DNA from: Unio delphinus
Taxonomy: Eukaryota; Mollusca; Bivalvia; Unionida; Unionidae
Direction: 5' to 3'
NCBI GenBank assembly: GCA_029339505.1
Contig: JAQISU010000155.1
Coordinates: 15,019,501 to 15,083,500 of the forward strand
Length of the DNA stretch: 64,000 bases
In this document: positions 12,401 to 24,400 of the stretch, piece after piece
Layout: each line of letters begins with the position of its first letter
Numbering within the stretch: position 1 is the first letter of the stretch
The notes under the pieces: model-generated
The model's database searches: none
Seen by the model: only the letters and a program-made list of their open reading frames with translations
What the model was told of the DNA's origin: nothing
Position numbers and translations under genes: made by a program

Positions 12401-15400
12401 TTGTAGATCCAATAGGATCTTTGTGTTCACAGGACCATTATCATTGCAATCTTAAATAAATGACATATACATTGTGAGTTGAAGACATAAATTAAATGAC
12501 ATATATTAACCAATAATGACAGACAGTTAAGGACATACTTTAACGAAATGAAAAGAGACAACATAATATTCAAATGTGATTTTTAATGACTGGGCATTTT
12601 AAATAAAAGTACTGGACATTAAGTAATAGACAGGGGACAGACTAATTGAAATCTTGCTGGTCAGTATAAAAGTGGACGAGTGGTCACCTAGGTACATGTA
12701 TAATAAAGCTATGTGGTACCGTCATTGCTCTTTATTGTACTAGCTATTGAGTTCCAAGAATATAAACTATTCTTTATATATTTGTCTCCCATTGCATTAT
12801 GTTACTGTTGTTTTACCACAAATATTTAGGTTTAAATCAATGAATAAAATGAATAAATTAGAATGCATAATTTCATCTTTTTGAATGGTAGTTTCTATTT
12901 CATTTTTCAGGTTGAATCTTGATGGAAGACCAACCATATCATTTGATGCCTTTGTTTCATGCTTCAGAGACAATGAAGTAGGTACACAAAACTGGACATT
13001 GTATTTCTTTGTTATCCAGGACATTTAATTTAATCCAAATAGATTACAGTACAATGCTTGGAACCTTTCTATGTCCAAAATATGTATATTTTACCAGCAT
13101 TGTTCAAAAGAGTATATTCCCTACCAGTAGAAATCAGCTTTAGCTACATTTAATAAGAGGTGAAAATTCACTTTAAAATGTCATAATCTTTTACATATCA
13201 GAAAATCTGAACCATTCAGAGAATGCCATTATACTTTTTGCCTAATTGTTTCTTAATAGACTGTCTACAATAATGATCATGTGAAAAGTTTTGATAATGA
13301 CATAATAAGACCTCTAAAGGTTTTCACAACTTGCCTTACTAATCTCAGTTTGAATCACTGGCAGTGAGGTTCATATTCAGTTGCATTGGGGTTGGTTCAT
13401 ATTTAGTGCCAATGTTGTTTTTATTCAGTTTGCATCTTGAATTTTCAGTTAGTAATTGGCTTGTTGACACCAGTTATGTTTATCACCATTATATGGTCAC
13501 CATTAAGAAATGCAAGCATAATTGACACAGTACATGCATCATAATTAGTTTGTTTGATTAGGATTTTTAATGTAGCTTTAACAATTTTTCAGTTATATTG
13601 CTATGATATCTGCAGTGAGGTAGTTTATAGTGATGTCTAGCACTGGAGCATCATGCCACAGACATGTAGCATGATGTCCCACCCAGTCATATTATCCTTA
13701 CACCAGGCCGACCAGTCCTGATCATGGTCAGCTTGTTAAGGACTGGTGGATTTTAAATGTGACTCCACACACATGTCTATTTAAATTTAATAACTAGATT
13801 TAATTGTGAGCTTTCTTAGCAGTTCTTTACAGCTTTGATTTTTATCTATACTACTCCGATTCATTCTGGATCTTAGGAACTACTTTGATTTATTCTGGAT
13901 GTTACCAACTACTTTGATCTATTCTGGATGTTACCAACTACTTTGATCTATTCTGGATGTTACCAACTACTTTGATCTATTCTGGATGTTACCAACTACT
14001 TTGATCTATTCTGGATGTTACCAACTACTTTGATTTATTCTGGATGTTACCAACTACTTTGATCTATTCTGGATGTTACCAACTACTTTGATCTATTCTG
14101 GATGTTATCAACTACTTTGTTTTATTCTGGATGTTACCAACTACTTTAATTTATTCAAGATATACCAACCAACCAGTGTGAATGACACTACCATTACTTA
14201 GTGGATATTAGATATTGCTATTTTTCCTATCAGAAAATTGTTGTCCTTTCTTAATGTCCGTATTTGTTACCTTTCTGGTCAAGCAATTAAACTGGTCAAT
14301 AACTGACTAAAAATTAGGCTCCCACTAATAATAAAATTCGATTGGTTAGGGTTTTACTTGAGTCCTGGTACCCAGAATGCTAAAGTTGTCCTTCATTCAT
14401 CATCATTGATTAACTTAGCCATGGACAGAAAATTGTGACTGGCTCTCAGTGTGGACTTGGTTTATTTTCTTCACTTACTCTGCATTGGTCCTAAATATCA
14501 GGAATAAAATTTCCTTATCAGTTTTGCAACACAAAACACTTTTTCAGAATTTAGAATTTGCAAAACTTTGAAATTACTAAACACAATTCGATACTACAAA
14601 GCTCACTTGTCATAGAACATTGTTTTCAGTTGGCATGTACATTTTCCAGACATGTCTTCAGCTTGCATGATACTCAAACAGCCAGAATCAATCACTCAAT
14701 ATTGCCGACTCTCAGGCTATTTTCATACAAGATACATCACACAAGGACATTTCACGTTGTCAAAATATAATCAGGTATTTTAAACTCCAAAACTCTACCC
14801 CACGTCTATATTGTGACACTATTTGAAAATGGAAATTGGATTTTAGACTGCCCAGTCATTAATAAAATAAAATGCCTTACTGGTATTTATGAAATGGACC
14901 AACTGAGACTTAATTATAGGAATTTACCTATAATGTTTGATTATTGTACAATATTCTAGTTTTTGTTGCTGAATACATTCTTCAACATCTAGTATACGTT
15001 AAGTGGACTCTACATGTTTGGAATCTGCAAGCCCTGTTTACACAATCTGACTGGACACCTAGAATACGAATGCATTTTGTTAAAGTGATATACGAAGGGA
15101 GACAACTACACATTTTTACTTTGGACAAATGGTTCAGAGTTATGAATGCCAACTGGTTGAGTGCTCAAATTTAAAGCTAGCAATCAGATGTCCCATATAA
15201 AACGACAAAACAAGGACAGCAAAGAATTAAAAATCACTTCATTATTTATATTTATATGTATCTTTGCTTGTCAATAAACTTTTTTGTTTCCAGAATATTA
15301 CTCTCAAACAGTTCCAGGTGTCTCTGAATTTTGTTTCACATATTAGACTATCATTTCATTTGAGGGTGTCTCTATAAAGTTTGTTACACAAACTAGACTA

Positions 15401-18400
15401 GTATTTTACTTGTGCTTTTGCTATTTACAGTTCTTCAGTTCAATATATTTTTTATGTTTTCCATATATTATCCACATATTTGTGTTTTCTATGGCAAAAT
15501 GCTAAATACATTTTATCTCCATGAAACTTTGTTAGACTTTTATAGTAGCATATATGTGCTTTTGGTAAAAATGATGCTTTAGTTTCTACATTTTTAATGT
15601 TTTCACCTGATTATTCCGCTAGTCAGTCATCATTAATACTTTGATTCATCAACAGCTCAAAAGTTGTTAATGAGATTTATTTGTATTTTAGTACAGATAT
15701 TAAACTGGTCATACAGATGTTGCTTATGCTATTCACTATTCTTCCATTAAATATTTGTAATGTTTTTGTCAGCTTTTAGGATGTCCATGCCATTCAGCTG
15801 CTTATTCACTCGGTTTCAAGGGCAACAACTCTAGTTTTACTACAAGATTTACAAAGGTTTATCTGATTAATTTGGCCATGTCTGCTTTTGATCTAATGAA
15901 AGTGTGTGTGTGATTAGGATTTTTAATGTAACTTTAAACAAATTTCAGTCATATTGCTATGATGTCTGCAGTGCCAGTTTAAGTGATGTCTAGCACTGGG
16001 GCATCATGATGCAGTCATGTAGCATGATGTCCCACCCAGTCACATTATCCTGACACAGGCCGACCAGTCCTAAAACTAGCTTCCTAATGCTGAACACCAA
16101 GCAAGGCAGCTGTTAGTACCATTTTTGTAAGTCTTTGGTATGACTCGGCTGGGGTTTGAACCCATGACCTCCCGCTTCTCAGATATATTGTTTAAATGTG
16201 TCTGTGCAGTTTGCAGGTGGACTTGACTTACAAGCAAGTACATATTGATTGTGAGGTTTAATTATATGTTTATAGTACTAAACTGCTTGTAAAATAAAGT
16301 ATTTTGAGAAAAGATGCACTCATTTTTCTTTAAAAAAATTTGATTTTGCAAGAATCAAAATTAAGAAATTTGACATGACAGAATTTTTTGATTTGGGATG
16401 ATATTATTGAATATTTTTTAAAAACCTCATGGTTACATTGAAGTAAATGTATTTTTATTATTTTTGCTAGTAAATCATTTGCTAATTGATTATGCTTACT
16501 GATACTTCCAAAGAACATTATGACTTTTATAATTTATGTGTATTGCAAAATACAACTTTGTTTCCATAGAAAGATCATTGTTTATATGGGTTGTAACTCA
16601 TTTACATCTTGGTTTGTAGCAACAACAAAAAATCCACAAAAATTTTCATTCCAAAAATAGTGATGTGACAGTACAGTACATGTATTTCATACAAATTAGT
16701 TACAATATGTACTAGCACTGAGGCATCATGTTGCAGACATGTCTCACCCAGTCACATTAACCTGACATGTTGTAAAACTTGTAGTAAAACTAATAGGTCA
16801 AGTCAAACTACAAACAACATAGACCTAAATCTGCCATTATAAAATGCATCCTGCAGATCAAGGATTATTATATTGAATACTCCTAATAAACTGCATCGAC
16901 CCCAATCTGCCAGCATATTATGTGACATCAGATCTAGGTCTGTGAAGTTTGGAGATAATCACCACTTTATAATCATATTCTACTCTTTTCCAGACTGTGA
17001 GAAGAGAATGGGTGAGCTCTGTGGCACAAATTGCCATAGACGAGATGAACAAAAGAAAGCATCCAGAAGAGTTGCTAAGAAGTTTTGACATCATGACGCA
17101 TGATCCCTACACATCTGGACCTTTTTCAGATGCAATATTTCGAGCAAAGTGCAGATCAAGGTAAAGGTTTTGTTATTCATTTGCTTCTTTATTGTTTGAT
17201 GTTTTAACAAATACTATTAAATGACTCAATTTTTATTATCTTTTAAAGAGTTTGTTTTAAAAAGATTCTTCTCTTTTGGGTATTTCACAAATGTATATTA
17301 AAGATATTGCATTTTTTGTATGATAAAGAATATTTGTGAACAAGATATGCCGGTATCATTAGCATCAACACATTGAAGAGGTATATTTTCTTTCAAATTC
17401 ATGTTCTATGATACAATTCAAAAAAAGTAAAATTTCATAATAAAATATATGAATTGAGATATGTAATTACTTTTCTAAATTAATTTATCAGGAAGTTGAA
17501 GAGAAGATTGCCAGATATCATTGAGATAATTACCTGCATTACATTGTTTTATTATTTAGGATTTTAATTTTGTCTCTGTTATCTGATCTTTATTTCCATT
17601 CTATGCAAATCTGGATGATCCTGTTTTATATGAATTTGTACTTATTTAATGACTGTATGTTACATGGATTTATGCTTATTGAATTACCCTTTTTTACATG
17701 GATTTGTGCTTATTTAATGATCATATTTAATGACCATATTTTATGTCGATTTGTGACTGTTATTATGAATGGCTGCAGCCATGCCAAATGTGTAATCAAT
17801 TTCAGGTTTTATTGCCTCATGAATCATCTAAAATATGAGGTTCAATATAATTGCAAATAGTTCAAAAAATCAATAACAAATCTAAAGAAAAAGATAATAG
17901 ACCTATACTGAAAACAGTGTTTACATATATTGGCAAAACATGCCAGAAGAGATTCTAGTTTTTGTTTGAATCAAATGATGCAATTTTAACCAGTCTAAAA
18001 GCTTGTTAAAAAAAAAGGCTTGGTAACCAGTCTAAATGCATGTTACAAAGGTTTGCTAAAATGTACAATTTTAAATGCAATGACAATAAATGTTATTTCT
18101 TTCCAGGAAATTTGATGCAAAGAAAATTTTTCCTGAGTCATGTTTTGATCCCAATGGCATGATTCTTCCACCACAGCTGCGAGAAGCATATGCTCAGTTG
18201 GGCATTTTCATGCATGACATAGACTTTGAAAGACTCTGGCAAAGGTACGTCAATTCTATTGCATGACATAGACTCTGAAAGACTCTGGCAAAGGTATGTA
18301 ATTTGTATGCATAATGTAGACTTTGAAATACTCTGGCAAAGGTACATCATTTTTATGCATAATGTAGACTTTGAAAGACTGACAAAGGTACGTCATTTCT

Positions 18401-21400
18401 ATTGTATGACATAGACTTTGAAAGACTCTGGCAAAGATATGTCATTTCTATTGCATGACATAGACTTTGAAAGACTCTGGCAAAGGTACGTAATTTGTAT
18501 GCATAATGTAGACTTTTAAAGACTGGGAAACATACCAATTTTTATGCATGATGTAGACTATGAAAGACTCTGTCAAAAGGTGTAGATTTTTATGTATGAT
18601 AAACTTTCAAAGACAGGCTAAAGTGTAGATTTTTATGCATGATGTAGACTTTCAAACACTGGCAAAGGTGCAGATGTTTATTTATGATATGCTTTGAAAG
18701 ACTGGCAAAGGTATAGATTTTTATGAATGATAGACTTGCAAAGTTCGGTTAAGATGCAATTTCTTTTGGCATAATAAACTTTCAAAGACTTAGGCAAAGG
18801 TACAGCATTTTTATGTATGCATACATGCCAACCATTACGCTTTTGGCGTAATCATTACGCTTTTTCCCACTAAATTCCGCGTTACGCGTTAACGTTTATA
18901 GATTACGCTTTTTCGATATATCCATCTTGCAAAAAAAAAAAATTTTTTTTTCGTTTTTATTAGCATTACTTTATTTTTTACATACTGTTTTATTTTTAAA
19001 TAAAAAAATACCCCGCTTCTACATAACTACGATATACGAGTATACTTGTCCGTGGACTTTCCTAATATTCATGTTCTATTTATAGCAACTATCATGTTAC
19101 TAAGATACTTTCAAACTTTCGACCTCATATTCTATTTATAACGGCTTAGTGAGGAGAGAACAGACTGGTTTCTATTTTGTTTAAATCATTATGCACATAC
19201 TCTTTGTTCTAATTTTGTATAGTGCAGAACCAGTCTAAAAGTTTTTTTGCGCTAAAAAGTATTAAAAAATTCTCAATGCGTTTATGAGTGCAAAAAATAT
19301 CTCTTAAATAATTTCACAGATGGGTTAGAAAAAGTCAATAATAAACAAAGCAAAATGTAATCAATCCTCCAAACACGACGAGGGCATCATCACGTGACGT
19401 CTAATCGTTGGCGCTAAATGGCTTCAGACGTTAAGATGGATTCTAGTCTTTGTGTATGTTAGAGCACATTTTTTTCCCCAAGAATTTCGCAGATGGATCA
19501 GAAAAAAGCAAAACAACGAGTCCTCCAAAGATTCAAAGATGAATATATGAATGGCATAATACAGCGTTCCATTCTAGGACAGCATCATGCTCATTGCAGA
19601 CTGTGCGGAAACGATTTTAGCATTGGTCATGGTGGTAAATTTGATGTGGAAAAACACATGAAAATAAGGAAACACATCGAATTAGCTCGCCTTACGAACT
19701 CTAATACTAAGGTAACTTCTTATTTACAGCAGAGCTCAAGTGCAGACTTGAATACTATAAATGCTGAGGTGTTATTTACCGAGTTTTTAATAGAACACGG
19801 ACTACCCTTAGCGGTAGCAGACCACGTTGGTCCCTTGTTCAAGCGGATGTTTCCTGATTCGAAAATTGCGGAAAAATATGCTTGTGCAAGAACAAAATCA
19901 TCTCACATTGTTCGGTGCCTAGCAGAAGATACTTCACTTAAAATTGCAGAAGCAATGAAAATTGGGCCGTTTAGTATTGCCATTGTGATTATGATGATAA
20001 AAAGTTGTACCCAGTATGTATTAGATACTTTGACAGTGAAAAAGGCAAAGTCATGAGTGTTCTTCTTTCTTTACCAGAATTAACAGTAGATTCCACTTGA
20101 CAAAACATTTTTGATTTGCTTGACAATGTTTTGAAGAAACATGACATAAGTTGGCAGAACTGTATGGGGTTTGCAGCTGATAATGCATCAGTGATGACTG
20201 GAATTCATAAAGGAGTTGCATCATATATTTTGAAAATGTCTCCATCAGTGTTCATAACAGGTTGCCCCTGTCATTTGATGCACCTTGCTGCTGATAAATT
20301 AGAAGTAGATATTGGCCATTTATTAATAGATATCTGTGATTACATGCTCCATAAATTCCCATATGGAGATGAACTGCTTTTAAATGCTTCAGTTGCTTAT
20401 GTAAATGAGAGACAGTCAAAAAGCTTCAAAAGTGTTAGATTCTTTGTCAAGAGATATCCCTTTCTATTGCCACCCTTGTCTAACTTGGATCATCTGGAAG
20501 AAGAGTTCCTGAAGTATCAAGTTGGGATTCTACCTGACAATATACTTAATGCAGATAGAGTTGATGTGCAATGGCACCTTATTTCCCAGCTAAAAGACTG
20601 GAAGAAATAAATTTCATCTTCTTTGTCAGGTTATGAAAGGAATATTGGTTCTTTACCATTCTAATGCTGACTGTGAGAGATTGTTCAGTGTTGTTAACAA
20701 AAATAAAACTGAATTCAGGTCCAGGCTAAGTAACCCGGTACTGAGTGCTCTACTGGTATGCAAAACATTCATGGCCTCAGCTGGTACAAAATGTTTTGAA
20801 ATGCAACATGACAATCTGTTGCTTTCTAAAGCTAAAAGTGCTACATATGAACACTTGAACCATTAATGAATGATAAAAGACGAGAAAAGCAAATAAATCA
20901 TTGTTAATTGTAATTGTAGTATGTTATATGTGGATTACTCTTTTTCTGCTTGGATTCCTCTTTTTGACCACTTGGATTACACTTTTTCCTCGTCAGGGGT
21001 TGGCATGTATGTGTATGATATAGACTTTCAAACACTGGCAAAGGCGCAGATGTTTATTTATGATAGACTTGGAAAGACTGGCAAAGGTGCAGGAGTTTAT
21101 GCATGATGGATTTTAAAGACTCAGGCAAAGGTGCAGATTTTTATGCATGATAGACTTTCAAAGACTGGCAAAGGTGTAGATTTTTATTGATGATAGACTT
21201 TTAAAGAATGGCAAAGGTGCAGATTTTTATCCATGGTGGACTTTCAAAGACTCTGGTAAAGGTGCAGGATTTTATGCATGATGGACTTTCAAAGACTGGC
21301 AAAGGTGCAGATTTTTATGCATGATGGACTTTCAAAGACTGACAAAGGTGCCAATTGTTTTGTATGATACACGTTCAGGGACTCTGGCAAAGGTACAGCA

Positions 21401-24400
21401 TTTGTATGTATGATGTGGATTTTGAAAGGCTATGGCAAAGATACAGATTTTTATGCATGATGTATATTTTGAAACACTGACAAAGATGAATTTTTTTATC
21501 CATTATATCAACTTAAAAATACTCTGGCAAAAGTATAGCATTTTTATACTTGGTGTAGACTTTGAAAGACTCAGGTAGAGGTACTGTATTTTATGCATTA
21601 TGTAGATTTTGAAAAACGCAGATGTACAGATTTTTATGCATGATGTAGATTTTGAAAGACTGGCAAAGGTACAGCATTTTTTTATGCTTGGTGTAGATTT
21701 TGAAAGACTCAGGCAGTCGTACAGCATTTTATGCATTATGTATTTGAAAGACTGAAAAATAAAATGTACAGATTTTTATGCATGATGTAGATTTTGACAG
21801 ACTGGCAAAGGTACAGCATACATGCCAACCATTACGCTTTTGGCGTAATCATTACGCTTTTTGTCACTAAATTGCGCGTTACGCTTAAACGTATATGGAT
21901 TACGCTTTTTCAGTATATCAACCTCCCAAAAAAAATCAATTATTTGTTTTCTCGTTATTATTAAAGTTCCATTAATCCCACAGACCGTATTTTAGAAAAG
22001 ACGGCTTTACGTAACTACAATATAAGAGTACGCTAGACCGTGGACTTTCGTAATAGTATCATGTTCTATTTATAGCTAACCTGGTTCTACTGTTGACCTC
22101 GATTCTATTTATATTTATTTATATGCATAGTGAGGAGATAGCAGACTGGTTTTCCAAATTTAATATTTACTCGCATATTCCATATTCTAATTCATATTTC
22201 TTGCAGCACCAGTCTAAATATATTTTAGTGCTTAAAAGTATATTTTATTTTACTCTATGCATTTATGTGAGCAAAAATATCCCCTTTCAAAAATTTCCCA
22301 GATAAATTAGAAAAAGGCAACCGAAAACCCCCGAAACAAAATATAACAGAATCCTCTAAATATTAAGAACAAAAAAAAAAAGTACAGCATCACGTGACAT
22401 CTATTTTCGGCCGCGTCGAAATTTTTTAAAAATTTAGCGCTAAACGTCTTAACAAGGTTTCTAGTCGATGTGTGTAAAGCTAAAAGTGCTACATATGAAA
22501 ACTTGAAACAGTAAAGGATGAGCAGGGCAAATAATCGTTGTTTATTGAAATTTTAGCATGTTATATGTGGATTACGCTTTTTCCGCCTGGATTCCGCTTT
22601 TTGACCACTTGGATTACGCCAATACCTCGTCAGGGGTTGGCATGTATGGTACAGCATTTTTATGCATGATGTAGATTTTGACAGACTGGCAAAAAGGTAC
22701 CGCATTTTGATGCATGATGTAGATTTTGAAAAACTGAAAAATAAAATGTACGGATTTTTTATGCATTATGTAGATTTTGAAAGACTGAAAAATGTACAGA
22801 TTTTTATGCACAATGTAGATTTTGAAAGACTGGCAAAGGTACAGCATTTTATGCATGATGTAGATTTTGAAAGACTCTGGTAGTGGTACAGCATTTTATG
22901 CATGATGTAGACTTTGAAAGACTGGACAGAGTTAAGATTTTCATACTTGATTTAGGCTTTGAAAGACTGGCTACAATACAGATTGTCATGCATGATCTAA
23001 ATATAGAAAAGTAGCAAATGCACAGATTTGTATGCATGATGTAGTCTTTAAAAGACTATAGCAAAGATCCAGCATTTGTATGCATCATGTAGACTTTGAA
23101 AGACTCTAGCAAAGATCCAGCATTTGTATGCATCATGTAGACTTTGAAAGACTCTAGCAAAGATCCAGCATTTGTATGCATCATGTAGACTTTGAAAAAC
23201 TATAGTAAAGATCCAGCATTTGTATGCATCATGTAGACTTTGAAAGACTCTAGCAAAGATTCAGCATTTGTATGCATCATGTAGACTTTAAAAGACTCTA
23301 GCAAAGATCCAGCATTTGTATGCATCATGTAGACTTTGAAAGACTATAGTAAAGATCCAGCATTTGTATGCATCATGTAGACTTTGAAAGACTCTAGCAA
23401 AGATTCAGCATTTGTATGCATCATGTAGACTTTGAAAGACTCTAGCAAAAGATCCAGCATTTGTATGCATCATGTAGACTTTGAAAGACTATAGTAAAGA
23501 TCCAGCATTTGTATGCATCATGTAGACTTTAAAAGACTCTAGCAAAGATCCAGCATTTGTATGCATCATGTAGACTTTGAAAGACTCTAGCAAAGATCCA
23601 GCATTTGTATGCATCATGTAGACTTTGAAAGACTATAGTAAAGATCCAGCATTTGTATGCATCATGTAGACTTTGAAAGACTATAGTAAAGATCCAGCAT
23701 TTGTATGCATCATGTAGACTTTGAAAGACTCTAGCAAAGATCCAGCATTTGTATGCATCATGTAGACTTTGAAAGACTATAGTAAAGATCCAGCATTTGT
23801 ATGCATCATGTAGACTTTGAAAGACTATAGCAAAGATCCAGCATTTGTATGCATCATGTAGACTTTGAAAGACTATAATAAAGATCCAGCATTTGTATGC
23901 ATCATGTAGACTTTGAAAGACTATAGTAAAGATCCAGCATTTGTATGCATCATGTAGACTTTGAAAGACTATAGTAAAGATCCAGCATTTGTATGCATCA
24001 TGTAGACTTTGAAAGACTCTAGCAAAGATCCAGCATTTGTATGCATCATGTAGACTTTGAAAGACTATAGCAAAGATCCAGCATTTGTATGCATCATGTA
24101 GACTTTGAAAGACTCTAGCAAAGATCCAGCATTTGTATGCATCATGTAGACTTTGAAAGACTCTAGCAAAGATCCAGCATTTGTATGCATCATGTAGACT
24201 TTGAAAGACTATAATAAAGATCTAGCATTTGTATGCATCTTGTAGACTTTGAAAGACTCTAGCAAAGATCCAGCATTTGTATGCATCATGTAGACTTTGA
24301 AAGACTATAATAAAGATCCAGCATTTGTATGCATCATGTAGACTTTGAAAGACTATAGTAAAGATCCAGCATTTGTATGCATCATGAAGACTTTGAAAGA

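Noticed and set aside
14944..15174. 76-codon open frame in intron 4
   Set aside because: No motif, no splice sites and no repeat of known type; treated as chance.
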